From a bacterium (GTDB lineage Bacteria; Planctomycetota; Planctomycetia; Planctomycetales; Planctomycetaceae), in the NCBI GenBank assembly GCA_016124895.1, contig WGMU01000024.1, forward strand, positions 1 to 64,000: 64,000 nucleotides of DNA, written 5' to 3'. The translations under genes were made by a program, and so were the position numbers. How positions within the stretch are numbered: position 1 is the first letter of the stretch; every line of letters begins with the position of its first letter. The notes under the pieces are model-generated. The model made no database searches and was not told the origin of the DNA. It saw nothing but the letters and a program-made list of their open reading frames with translations. Below, piece by piece: positions 8,346-16,949 of the stretch.

Positions 8346-11300
8346 TCACCGTGGCGTGACTCGGGCCAGGCCGGCGGAGGTGGCGAGCCAGAGGTTGTTG
8401 CCGATCGTGACGGCGGCGTAGGTTGAATAGGTCGTGCTCATGCGGAAGCCGTCGCGCAGGCCGTACATGCGGAACTCGCCGCCATCTGGATCGATGCTGT
8501 AAAAGCCCGCGCTGCGGAAGCGTGCCCACGGACTGCCGCCGAACCAGACTCGACCGGCGTGTTCGACAACGAACTCGACGCTGTAGCCGGCTTTGCCTTT
8601 GTCGCTGAACCAGGCATCGCGATAGCGCTTCGCCGTCGTTTCGTCGCTGTTGAACGGTGCAAGCTCGCGACCACTGGTCGAGGTCCAGGCGTGCGAGCTT
8701 CCGGAGAAGATCGCCACGCCGCCTGGACTTGAAGGCACTTCGACAGTCGACCATTGGTTCGCTTCAGGATCGAATTCATGCACAGTCGATCGCGTTGTTG
8801 CAAGCAGCCGGCCAGCCTGAGCGACAAGGTGGGATGGCGCAATCGCCGGTGAGTCTTTTCCGTCGAGGACTTTCACCGAGCCGTCGGCGTCGATGTGAAC
8901 CACTCCGCCAGCGGCTCCGGTCCCGAGCCCGACGAACACACTGGCTTCGGAAACAGCCAGCGAGGTCACGCGGTCATCAGGCAGTCGTTCTCGCTCGGGC
9001 AATTCGTCGGAAGTCGACCACTGCTTCCAGTCGCTGCCAGTCAGACTGCCTCGCCACACGCCGTCGCTCGCAGTGCCGATCCACAGATCGCCGCCGCGCA
9101 CGGCCAGAGCAGTCACGCGGCCGAACTGAGTTGTCAGCGTTCGCCAGGTTTCCGTGCGGGGCTCAAAAGCCAGCACGCCCTGAGCGACGCCGCCTCGAAA
9201 GCCGCCCGCGCAGAACAATGTCGTGCCGTCCGTCGCCAGTACCCGACACATCAGTGGCTGACCAGACGGGTCGGCGAAATACGCAACATCGATATCGCGA
9301 TCCTCGCGCAGCGGTACGCCGCCGAGTTCGCGGATCAATCCTTCGACCGGGCTGTTATCACGCAGGCTCGGCACGGTTTCGGCAGCGCTGACGAGCAGTT
9401 CAACAGCTCTCTCGGGCTCATTCAGATCGCGGTAACACTGGGCGAGTTCCACGGCGTAATAGCCCGCGTTGAGCGACGTCATATCGGCTGGCTGAAACGC
9501 TTCCAGAGACCGCCGCGCTGCGTCCACCTGACCGGCCTGACGCAGACATCGCCCCGCATGAATCCGCAGATTGTCGTGCGCCGTCTGATCGGAACCGGAA
9601 CGGCTGCCGGCCAGTGCGTCCGCTCCGGTCTGATACCACTTCGCCGCCGAGGCAAAGTCACGCTGCCGTTCGGAGTTGATCGCCAGTCCGCGCACGGCGA
9701 TCTGCTTCAGTATCGGTTGATCGCTCGCGACCCAGCGTTCCAGCAGCGGGATCGGATCGATCGCTGCGTTGTCGCTGTTCGTTGCCGCGCGTCGAGCCAG
9801 CAGGCCGTTCGCCAGAGCACGCACACCCATCGCCAGTTGATAAGTGAACTTCGCGTCGGGCTTCTCAGCTTCGGCCGCGGCCAGTTCGATGATCTGCATC
9901 GTCCGTCGCGTATCACCAAGCCGCGCCAGCAGCGGCGACATCGTTGACGGCAGCCGCGCCCAGATCACGTCGCGATCCTGCTCTGGCAGATCCCGAAACA
10001 CGTCTGTCAATTCGTCGACGGCCTGTTCTTCGCGACCAGGCAGCACTTGCCCCGACTTGTGATCAAAGCTGACTTCGGCCAGCAGTCGCAGTGCCGCCGC
10101 ACGCAGCCGTTCGTCCTCCGCTCCCGCCGCTCGACGCAGCAGTTCATCCGCGCGATCGGGATTGCCGATTTCCGGAACAGAAAACGAACAGCAGAAGCCG
10201 AGCGAATAAGCCGCGTCCAGCCGCTGCGGCTGAAGGAACAGCGTCGCTTCCAGGCGGTCGATCGACTTCTTCAGGACTGCGCGCCCCAGCGGCGAGCCGG
10301 CGTCGACGATGTTCGGTCCAGAGGCACGCGGTGCATCCGGCAGTTCAAACCGGCGCAGACTGAAGTCAATCGGCCGCACGCGATGAAAGCGTCTGAGGTC
10401 CGCCGCGACACCGCTCAGCAGCGCGTCGACTTCGTTGAGTTCCCGCAGCGGACCGGGTGTCTCACTCACGTCACTGTCTGCTCCGACCAGCCGACCGGCG
10501 ATCAGGTCGACCTGATGCGCCAGCTCGACTTCCAGTTTCCCCGGCGGCGTCTCGAACCCGAATTCGAGCACCGGGCGATTCGACGCCGCATGGATCAGTT
10601 CGCCGGTCACGACAACCCGAAACTGACCGCCGTCGTTTATTTCGTCGATTGTCCCACGCACCAGAAACGCCGCCGCGCGCGACGGCAGCGTCCGCGGCAG
10701 TCGGCTGCGGTCGGTCAACGCCGACTGAATCAGCTCGAACTCACGCAGCAGTTCCCGCATGTTCGATCGCTGCAGCACCAGAAAGCCACGCGGCTTTGAG
10801 CCGTCGCGCTGTGCGGATTCCGTTTCGTCTTTTCCGTCGTTCGCAGCCTCTTCGACATCGCTGTCTTCGCGGGCGAACCGGTCGCTCCACAACCGCAGCC
10901 GCGTCGCGACCATGTCCCGCAGTCCGAGTTCCAGCGCCCGCAGCCGGTCAAACCGTCCGAGACTTTCAAACGGAGCAACGGCGACGGTGACGGGAGGCCG
11001 CTCCGGCTGCGCCTCGACCAGGGTCAGATACTCGGCAACCTGCGTCGCCGTCTCGTCGAGTCGTGCTTCGTCGATCGTCACGACAACGACGCCGCGGAAC
11101 GCTCCGGTCAGTGACTCGACAATCCGAATCAACGCCCGTGGCGCCGTCACGCCCTGCGATTCGGGAGTGTCGTCGTCCGCAACGTCTTTGTCTTTGGTGG
11201 CCCGCCGCTCGTCGCTGACGTCCGGCTTCAGCAGCTCCAGCGTGACGATCAGATCCGCTGCCGCGATCTTCCCAAGCTGCAGCCGCGCGTCGCTGTCCGC

Positions 11301-11567
11301 CGCGAAGCCGTCGCTTAAGGCCAGCTCCAGCAACGCGAGATCAATCTGCCGCCGTTCGACAACGCTGAACTCGGATCGCGACGCAACGTCGACCTCCAGC
11401 AGCGCGAGCAGCGAACCCATCAAATCCCGCTCGGCCTGGCCAGCTTCTTCATACACGCTGGCGGTCAGTGAAACCGTCGTCTGGCTTTGCGATTTGTCCG
11501 CCGCGGCAGCGATTGATCTAAACGCGAAGAAAATCGCCAGACAGAGCAGTAAGCGGTTGAGAATCAT
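8346..11567 (-). CDS. Large exported protein: CsgG-like N-terminus, TPR-like middle, beta-propeller C-terminus
   Basis: The 1073-residue product begins with a signal peptide (MILNRLLLCLAIFFAFRSIA). Two N-terminal segments resemble the CsgG/LpoB-type fold: SEFSVVERRQIDLALLELAL followed by AADLIVTLELL, then VTVAVAPFESLG. The middle (about residues 430-770) is helical and TPR-like (AAKWYQTGADAL, ELAQCYRDLNEPERAVELLV). The C-terminal 290 residues form repeated propeller blades (VTALAVRGGDLWIGTASDGVW; LWLATSAGLARVTP at the end). It is the last gene of the ECF operon that starts at 15158 and follows another CsgG-like gene, so the two may work together at the envelope. The start was moved inward from 11696 to the ATG at 11567 because a palindromic repeat fills the upstream part. 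Confidence 0.72.
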   Translation of the reverse strand: MILNRLLLCLAIFFAFRSIAAAADKSQSQTTVSLTASVYEEAGQAERDLMGSLLALLEVDVASRSEFSVVERRQIDLALLELALSDGFAADSDARLQLGKIAAADLIVTLELLKPDVSDERRATKDKDVADDDTPESQGVTAPRALIRIVESLTGAFRGVVVVTIDEARLDETATQVAEYLTLVEAQPERPPVTVAVAPFESLGRFDRLRALELGLRDMVATRLRLWSDRFAREDSDVEEAANDGKDETESAQRDGSKPRGFLVLQRSNMRELLREFELIQSALTDRSRLPRTLPSRAAAFLVRGTIDEINDGGQFRVVVTGELIHAASNRPVLEFGFETPPGKLEVELAHQVDLIAGRLVGADSDVSETPGPLRELNEVDALLSGVAADLRRFHRVRPIDFSLRRFELPDAPRASGPNIVDAGSPLGRAVLKKSIDRLEATLFLQPQRLDAAYSLGFCCSFSVPEIGNPDRADELLRRAAGAEDERLRAAALRLLAEVSFDHKSGQVLPGREEQAVDELTDVFRDLPEQDRDVIWARLPSTMSPLLARLGDTRRTMQIIELAAAEAEKPDAKFTYQLAMGVRALANGLLARRAATNSDNAAIDPIPLLERWVASDQPILKQIAVRGLAINSERQRDFASAAKWYQTGADALAGSRSGSDQTAHDNLRIHAGRCLRQAGQVDAARRSLEAFQPADMTSLNAGYYAVELAQCYRDLNEPERAVELLVSAAETVPSLRDNSPVEGLIRELGGVPLREDRDIDVAYFADPSGQPLMCRVLATDGTTLFCAGGFRGGVAQGVLAFEPRTETWRTLTTQFGRVTALAVRGGDLWIGTASDGVWRGSLTGSDWKQWSTSDELPERERLPDDRVTSLAVSEASVFVGLGTGAAGGVVHIDADGSVKVLDGKDSPAIAPSHLVAQAGRLLATTRSTVHEFDPEANQWSTVEVPSSPGGVAIFSGSSHAWTSTSGRELAPFNSDETTAKRYRDAWFSDKGKAGYSVEFVVEHAGRVWFGGSPWARFRSAGFYSIDPDGGEFRMYGLRDGFRMSTTYSTYAAVTIGNNLWLATSAGLARVTPR

Positions 11568-11577
11568 GTCGAGCTTC

Positions 11578-11660
11578 CGTAGGCCGGAACAAGCTATGCG
11601 CCGTTCCGGCATGTTGGCAGAAAGTCTGCCGGAACTTCGCAACGCTTGTTCCGGCCTACG
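11578..11660. repeat. GTAG-headed nested palindrome (REP/BIME-like)
   Basis: The outer arms are a perfect 17-bp inverted repeat (11578-11594 and 11644-11660, beginning CGTAGGCCGGAAC). Inside it lies a second inverted repeat, GTTCCGGCA (11603-11611) with TGCCGGAAC (11627-11635). A GTAG tetranucleotide heads each outer arm, as in REP elements mobilised by RAYT transposases. The repeat sits in the gap between two genes of the same operon, where the transcript could fold. Confidence 0.8.
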
Positions 11661-11699
11661 AATCTGAAACGCTTTCAGCGTTGGGGATCGAATCACGGA

Positions 11700-12677
11700 C
11701 TACTTGCGAACGATCTTTGGCAGCAGACGTTCGGCGATCTCACCCGCGGCTTCCTGCAGTGCAGTCTTGCCGGCAATCTGTTCGGCGAGGTCGACGGCGA
11801 CACTGACCTCACGATCGACGGCCAGTACCCGGCCGCTTTCCCGGTCGAGGGCCTTCAGCTCAAGCCGGGCTTTCACCGACTGCAGGTTGCCATGCCGCGA
11901 GGCGAACTGACTGAAGCCTTCGCCGATCAGGAGGACGTCGGCCGAGTTGCGATCTCCGCGCTCGCGGTCGATCACCTTGAAGCCCAGCTCGTCGCACAGC
12001 CTTGCCAGCTCGGTCGCCGCGGCCGGGTCGGTCGCCGTCTGCCCGACGTGCCGCTCCCTGACATCAATCCAGACACTTGGCCGCTTCCCTTTTCCAAGAG
12101 TCTTTGCAATCGCCGCAACACGGTCCGTTGCCGTGACGGGTTTCGCGACGAGTTCACCAGTTCTCTCCTGGATCGTCTTCGACACGTCACCCGCGAGTTT
12201 CTCGACCAGGCTGTCGAGATCGTCGTCGATGCGACCCTTGGCGGACGCTCCGAGCACGCGCGACGTTTCGGTGCCGATCACCTTCGCGACGAGATACAGA
12301 TTGTCGCCGCTCACAATGACCGAACCAGTCACGATGATCTTCGCCCCGGTCAGATGCCCGATCAGCGTTGCCCGCTGCGGATCAACAAGGCCCGACAGAT
12401 TCAGCTCCTGTTCGTCAAACAGTTTTTTGACGTCTTCACGTTCGACGAGGAAGAGGTCGGGATTCGTGACCAGGCCGACGAACAGCAGATCGGAGACCTG
12501 AGTCCCCAGCTCGCTGGCCTCGCGACCGCGTTCCTGAAACGGCAGCACGGCGACGGGATAAACCGCAGGCTGCTCGTCATCTTTCTCTTCGCGATCCTTC
12601 GCCCACACAGCGGATGAACTCAGCACCACGATCGCCAGCAAAGCCGGCACACTCCAACGCAACGTTCGACGCATCAT
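11700..12677 (-). CDS. CsgG-like exported protein
   Basis: The 325-residue protein has a signal peptide (LRWSVPALLAIVVLSSSAVWA). A CsgG/FlgO-type domain follows, with YPVAVLPFQERG, LFLVEREDVKKLFDEQEL and LTGAKIIVTGSV. The second half (from about residue 190) again resembles a nucleotide-like alpha/beta envelope domain (VDVRERHVGQ, ADVLLIGEG). Family members assemble curli pores or regulate envelope synthesis. There is no lipobox cysteine, unlike true CsgG. AGGAG precedes the ATG, with a second ATG immediately after. It is the fourth gene of the ECF-led operon, 41 nt from the exported protein upstream. Confidence 0.72.
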   Translation of the reverse strand: MMRRTLRWSVPALLAIVVLSSSAVWAKDREEKDDEQPAVYPVAVLPFQERGREASELGTQVSDLLFVGLVTNPDLFLVEREDVKKLFDEQELNLSGLVDPQRATLIGHLTGAKIIVTGSVIVSGDNLYLVAKVIGTETSRVLGASAKGRIDDDLDSLVEKLAGDVSKTIQERTGELVAKPVTATDRVAAIAKTLGKGKRPSVWIDVRERHVGQTATDPAAATELARLCDELGFKVIDRERGDRNSADVLLIGEGFSQFASRHGNLQSVKARLELKALDRESGRVLAVDREVSVAVDLAEQIAGKTALQEAAGEIAERLLPKIVRK

Positions 12678-12718
12678 GATTTCGGTCTCCTGTGAGAGGG
12701 ATTCAGTTCAAGTCCGGC

Positions 12719-13807
12719 CTACCGTTCTGGAACCACCGCCGGTTCTGTTCGCGACAGCGATTCGAGCATCCGCACCAGCAGATAGCGCGGCGTCGGGCCA
12801 TGCTCCCAGTGCTCGACGATGCGGAAACCGCAGACGATCAGCACGCCACCGCTGCCCGGATACCGCAGCTCAATCCACGGCCAGCCGTTGCCATCGCCGG
12901 TGATGTCCGCCCGAAGACGCCCGCGGACGGCCTCGATTCGCAGCCCACGAAATGGCACGCGATTGCCCACGCCGAGCCACGCCTGCGTGTCCAGTCGCTT
13001 GTCGAATTCCGTGATGACCGAATTCCGTGTGATGCGAACTTCTCCGGCTCTCACGTCGCCGCGAGTGGCGTCTTCGCTGAGTCCCGGCATCTCGAACGAG
13101 CCGTCCCGCGGAGCGAGCACGATGACTCGTCGCCCGGCCAGCGCTGCTTCAACAGCGGTTTCGATCAACGACCCGTTGCCCAGCGCCGCTCCCTCGCCGA
13201 CCAGCAGGATGCCATTTTGATTCGCTTCATCGGATGCTGCTCCGATCCGAACTGAATTCCATGCCCGCAGGGCCTGAGACGGCAGGTCGATCGATGCCAG
13301 CGCCTCGGCGGTTTTCCCGTTCGCGTCAAACAGATCCAGATCAAGTGATTCTGCCCAGGCACTCCGGCCGAACAGTGGCTTGCGGGGAAACAGCCACAGC
13401 GTCCGCTCATGCCTGGCCATCGGCGTGTTCTCCCCTGGCGGGAGGAATTCAGCGGTGAGCGTTGTCGGATAAATGATTCCGTCTCGAACCTCCGGCAGTC
13501 GCAGACGAAAGCTCACTTCTGAATCACCGTCCGGTCCGCGACGAACCGCCACCTCACCACGATCCAGAGTTCGTTGTTCCGCGGAGTGCGACCAGTTCAG
13601 CTTGCCCTCAACCGGCTGCTCTGCTTTGACGTGGAAGGCAATCATCACTTCGTCGCCAGCAAACACCGTCGAGAAGTTCTCGACGGGCGAGAGGCGGATC
13701 TCGTCCGCGCAAACAGCGGAAGTGATCTGCAGAGAAGAGAGTACGACGGTCACGCCAAAGACAGCGATCTGTGTCGTTTGCCTGAGTTTCTTCTTCAAAC
13801 CGTTCAT
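12719..13807 (-). CDS. Exported protein of unknown function in an ECF operon
   Basis: The 362-residue protein has a signal peptide (TQIAVFGVTVVLSSLQITSA) followed by a beta-sandwich-like region (VFAGDEVMIAFHVKAEQPVE). The second half has alternating hydrophobic strands (RRVIVLAPRDGSFEMPG, GVLIVCGFRIVEHWEHGPTP) that resemble a Rossmann-like or glutamine-amidotransferase-like fold. I do not recognise the family. The ATG at 13807 overlaps the TGA of the anti-sigma gene (TGATG), so the two are translationally coupled. A GTG three bases earlier is an alternative start. The protein could sense or act on the envelope under control of the upstream sigma/anti-sigma pair. Confidence 0.65.
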   Translation of the reverse strand: MNGLKKKLRQTTQIAVFGVTVVLSSLQITSAVCADEIRLSPVENFSTVFAGDEVMIAFHVKAEQPVEGKLNWSHSAEQRTLDRGEVAVRRGPDGDSEVSFRLRLPEVRDGIIYPTTLTAEFLPPGENTPMARHERTLWLFPRKPLFGRSAWAESLDLDLFDANGKTAEALASIDLPSQALRAWNSVRIGAASDEANQNGILLVGEGAALGNGSLIETAVEAALAGRRVIVLAPRDGSFEMPGLSEDATRGDVRAGEVRITRNSVITEFDKRLDTQAWLGVGNRVPFRGLRIEAVRGRLRADITGDGNGWPWIELRYPGSGGVLIVCGFRIVEHWEHGPTPRYLLVRMLESLSRTEPAVVPER

Positions 13808-14610
13808 CACCCGACCTCCCTGTCGAGCCGTGCGACGGTCTGGAAGACTCGATACTCGACGCCGTTCTGCGAGACCGCCGCGACCTCCTGTGGCTGGCCG
13901 TCTTTACAAAGCGTCGTCGTTGCGGAACGAAACGCGTGGTCGCCGCCGAGTTGCACATCGCAATCGACCGCGATCAGTCCGTCGGGAAGCTCGTACGCCC
14001 ACAGCCGCAGTTCGTCGCCGTTCGCGTCGCGCGGAGTGACTCGAACCTGTTCCTCGGCCGGCGACGTCACGTCCATTGCCCACGCGACCTGCCAGTCAGC
14101 GCGGCCGCGTTCTCGACGAACCACCACAACGCGAATGGCCAGCGGATTCGCTTCGCCCGGATGACCAATCCGCGCCGCCGACTCGTCAAGGCCCAGCTCA
14201 ACACGATCACCGCTTTCGGCCAGCCAGACGAGTTGCCCGTCGAACAGGGACTCCAGCTCGGACAGCAGAAGCGTCTTACTCTGAAGCTGTTCGCCGCGCA
14301 GCCAGGTGAACTCGGGCGGAACGTCCGTTGTGGCGACTATCGACAGTTGGCGCTGTTCGACAGCCAGAAACACACACAGCGAAACCAACAGTGTCGCCGC
14401 GACACCGACAGCGAAACCGGCCGACCAGCGACCTGGTTCTCTGACTGGTTGCGACGCCGTTTTAACGTCATTTGAATCCACTGATCGCGCTTCGGCCGCT
14501 GACAGAAGGATTCGCTGCTGCAGAATCTCCAGTCGCTCCGAGAAGACGGACTGCCCGGCCCAGTCGGACAGCAGTTCGTCAAGCCGGTCGTCGTCGTGTC
14601 TTGAGTTCAT
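13807..14610 (-). CDS. Single-pass membrane protein, probable anti-sigma factor
   Basis: The 267-residue protein has a short cytoplasmic N-terminus (DDDRLDELLSDWAGQSVFSE) resembling the sigma-binding helix region of planctomycete anti-sigma factors. One membrane segment (FAVGVAATLLVSLCVFLAVE, about residues 65-85) follows, then a periplasmic domain of about 175 residues. There is no HxxxCxxC zinc motif. Its start overlaps the stop of the ECF sigma gene (ATGA), the usual arrangement for a sigma/anti-sigma pair. Function is inferred from architecture and position rather than from strong domain identity. Confidence 0.65.
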   Translation of the reverse strand: MNSRHDDDRLDELLSDWAGQSVFSERLEILQQRILLSAAEARSVDSNDVKTASQPVREPGRWSAGFAVGVAATLLVSLCVFLAVEQRQLSIVATTDVPPEFTWLRGEQLQSKTLLLSELESLFDGQLVWLAESGDRVELGLDESAARIGHPGEANPLAIRVVVVRRERGRADWQVAWAMDVTSPAEEQVRVTPRDANGDELRLWAYELPDGLIAVDCDVQLGGDHAFRSATTTLCKDGQPQEVAAVSQNGVEYRVFQTVARLDREVG

Positions 14611-15158
14611 TGCAGATGCTCCTCAAGCAGTTGTTTCAACTGGCGCCGAGCTTCGTGGACTCGCCAGTACATGGTGTCGATCGAGCACCCTTCAATTTCT
14701 GCCGCAACGGACGCCGGTTGTTTCTGCAGACAGACAAGCACGACGGCCGCTCGCAGTTGTGGTGAGAGCTGGCCCAGTGCCGCCTGCACTTCAGTGGTCA
14801 GCTCCTGCAGCAGCGCCGCGGAGTCGGGGCATCCTGACGCAACCGCCACGCCTTCGGGCAGCTCATTGCGGAATTCAACCCGCGACTGACTGTGCTGCTT
14901 CAGAAAGGTCCGCGCGGAATTCATCGCGACCTGAAACAGCCACGTCGAGAATTCCGACCGGCCCTCGAACCGGTCGATGCCGCGGACGACTCGCAGAAAC
15001 ACGTCCTGCGTGACGTCGTCCGCCGCGTCGTGATCGAGCAGCATCTGAAACACCAGGCCGCGGATCGGCTTCAGGTGGCGGCGCAGCAGTTCGTCGAGGA
15101 ACTCGCCGCGTCCGGTCTCCCGAAACTGTCGCAGCAGATGCTGATCAGAGTCCGCCAA
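14607..15158 (-). CDS. ECF RNA polymerase sigma factor
   Basis: The 183-residue protein has region 2 (MLLDHDAADDVTQDVFLRVV, FSTWLFQVAMN) and region 4 (LSPQLRAAVVLVCLQKQPAS, then DTMYWRVHEARRQLKQLL) of ECF sigma factors. The residue usually found as SxGTVKSR at the end of region 4.2 is replaced by CSIDTMYWRVHEA, a recognised planctomycete-type variant. The TTG at 15158 is chosen as the start because it has GAGG just upstream and gives the family length. The open frame continues upstream to 15464 but that part lacks any sigma homology. The gene heads a five-gene operon down to 8346. Confidence 0.85.
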   Translation of the reverse strand: MADSDQHLLRQFRETGRGEFLDELLRRHLKPIRGLVFQMLLDHDAADDVTQDVFLRVVRGIDRFEGRSEFSTWLFQVAMNSARTFLKQHSQSRVEFRNELPEGVAVASGCPDSAALLQELTTEVQAALGQLSPQLRAAVVLVCLQKQPASVAAEIEGCSIDTMYWRVHEARRQLKQLLEEHLQ

Positions 15159-15363
15159 ATCCGCCTCACCGCTTCTGAAGTTTCTGAACCGGGAGAATGA
15201 GACCGCGCCCGGATGAAATTCCTGGCGGACATTTTGAGGTTTTCCCGGAATGGTCCGCAGAGTAACGAAGTCGGCATGCGGAAGTCGGAGGCGGGACGGA
15301 TTGGAAGCTCGTCCTGCGCAAGACGCAATCGCCTCTGCCGGAGCTCGCTGCGCTCGGATCGAC

Positions 15364-16524
15364 CTACTCGGAAGGCAGCAGCGCAGTGAGGACCGGATTG
15401 GGGATGCCAAGCTGGTCGACAAACTGTTCTGCGGCGGCGAGCGCGGCGATTGAGCGTTCGCCACCCGAACGCCGCACAGCGCGGATCAGCAGGTTGCGAG
15501 CGGTATGTTCGAGGTCGATGAACTCGACAACCTGCGCGCGATAGCCAAACGCTTCGAGCATCTGAGCGCGGTAGGCGTCGGTCGCGATCTCGGCGAGCCG
15601 TTCGCGCAAGATGCCGTGCTGCTGAACTGGCGGCAGCAGGTCGCGGTTCATCTTCGAGGCAAACTCATGATGACAGCAGGGAACACTGAGGATCGCCTGT
15701 GACTGCCACGCAACCGCTCGCGCCAGCGCGACGTCGGTGGCGGTATCGCAGGCGTGCAGCGAGACGACCAGGTCAACCGGACCGGACGGCTCGATATCAG
15801 TCACGTTGGCAGCACGAAACTCCAGCCCGTCGCAGCCGAGCCGTTCCGCAACGCCACGACAGTCGTCAATCACGTCCTGCTTGAGATCGACGCCCAGCAT
15901 CTCGACTTTTCGGCCGTGTTTCCGGACCAGCAGGTGGTACATCGCGAACGTCAGGTAACTTTTGCCACAGCCGAAATCGATAATGTGCAGCACGCCGGTC
16001 GGCGGCAGCGTCGAGTAGACATCCTCGACGAATTCCAGAAACCGGTTGACCTGCCGGAACTTGTCGTACTTCGAGGCACGGACGCGACCGTCGGCGGTCA
16101 TGACTCCGATTTCGATCAGAAACGGACACGGCACTCCGTCCGGAATCAGATACTGCTTTGATCGATTGTGTTCAGCGGACGTCGCTGACTTTGTTGGAGC
16201 ACGCCGTGACAACTTGAGCTTGCCGCCGGCTCGCTGCTTCGCTGCGATGTCGGCCGATGTCGTAAACAGGTGAGCGTGCCGGAAGTGCGTGCCAAGCAAC
16301 CGTTCGACTTCGCTGGCTGCGTCGACCGGTTCGAAGTTCTGATGCGTCTCGCGCGCGGCTTCGTGCCGCGTGAACTGGATCGCTCGTCCGGAACCCAGTT
16401 CGACGGGCCGGGCCGAGATTTTCTGCACATCCGGCTCGACGTTCTTCACGGGGCTGCTGAGCACAAGCTGAATAAAGCCGTAACTCTGCACGCTCTCCGA
16501 GAACTGCTGCACGAATTCGTTCAT
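15364..16524 (-). CDS. SAM-dependent methyltransferase, Methyltransf_32 type
   Basis: The 386-residue protein carries a Rossmann methyltransferase domain in its second half. It shows motif I IDFGCGKSYLTFAMYHLL, motif II VEMLGVDLKQDVIDDC, then LVVSLHACDTATDVAL and the family signature SVPCCHHEF. The N-terminal 130 residues (FIQLVLSSPV to FRHAHLFTTSAD) match the extended form common in bacteria and related to eukaryotic GSTCD-like proteins. The substrate is probably an RNA, but this is inference. It lies on the same strand as the sigma gene but with about 200 nt between them, so it is likely a separate unit. Confidence 0.85.
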   Translation of the reverse strand: MNEFVQQFSESVQSYGFIQLVLSSPVKNVEPDVQKISARPVELGSGRAIQFTRHEAARETHQNFEPVDAASEVERLLGTHFRHAHLFTTSADIAAKQRAGGKLKLSRRAPTKSATSAEHNRSKQYLIPDGVPCPFLIEIGVMTADGRVRASKYDKFRQVNRFLEFVEDVYSTLPPTGVLHIIDFGCGKSYLTFAMYHLLVRKHGRKVEMLGVDLKQDVIDDCRGVAERLGCDGLEFRAANVTDIEPSGPVDLVVSLHACDTATDVALARAVAWQSQAILSVPCCHHEFASKMNRDLLPPVQQHGILRERLAEIATDAYRAQMLEAFGYRAQVVEFIDLEHTARNLLIRAVRRSGGERSIAALAAAEQFVDQLGIPNPVLTALLPSE

Positions 16525-16631
16525 GGTATTTCGCTGCGGCTCGGCTTCGGTTTAAGCTCCGCCGGTTCTTCAGAAACCCGTTGAGCGGTCTCCCGACGAT
16601 CGCCTTCCACAGTTTGACAGACCTGCGAAAA

Positions 16632-16811
16632 ATGGCACTCAACAAGAAACAGAAAAAGCAGATCGACGTCATTAAGAAAAAGCTGGCTGGCCTGCGGCAG
16701 CAGCTTGCTGGAGAGAAGCGGCAGATGGACGACGTCGCCGCGGTCCAGCGTCTTGAAGCTGAAATCGCGCAACTCGAAGACCAGCGCCGCGCCATCGAAG
16801 CCGAAAAGTAA
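16632..16811 (+). CDS. Small coiled-coil protein
   Basis: This 59-residue, lysine-rich protein (MALNKKQKKQIDVIKKKLAG...) is one continuous coiled coil. It has heptad-spaced L/I residues through GLRQQLAGEKRQMDD and LEAEIAQLEDQRRAIE. The ATG at 16632 is in a plausible context, and codon use fits the genome. It is divergent from the methyltransferase gene. No function can be assigned. Small proteins of this kind may be nucleic-acid or ribosome associated, but nothing here shows that. Confidence 0.65.
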   Translation: MALNKKQKKQIDVIKKKLAGLRQQLAGEKRQMDDVAAVQRLEAEIAQLEDQRRAIEAEK

Positions 16812-16838
16812 CGCGCCGACGAATCAGGCGATTGCCTG

Positions 16839-16896
16839 GCTGGACAGCGTCACTTGAGCAAAATGTGCTTGTACGGCAACCGAAAGTGGCACTCTC
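16839..16896. repeat. Degenerate copy of a palindromic repeat family
   Basis: Positions 16865-16890 are the exact reverse complement of 45777-45802, a 26-nt identical core. The block begins TGGACAGCGTCACTT and ends AAGTGGCACT, which form imperfect outer arms (8 of 10 bases pair). It looks like a shortened, decayed copy of the full element at 45765-45899. It lies between convergent genes, just beyond the stop of the coiled-coil gene. Confidence 0.75.
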
Positions 16897-16949
16897 GCCT
16901 GAAACGGCATGTCGTGCCGGACGCGATCGTGCGGGCGCTGAGTGACGAT

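Noticed and set aside
8895-9947. 350-codon open frame on the plus strand
   Set aside because: Antisense to the large propeller protein gene; no homology or start signal.
10047-10799. 250-codon open frame on the plus strand
   Set aside because: Also antisense to the same gene and arginine-rich; a GC-driven shadow.
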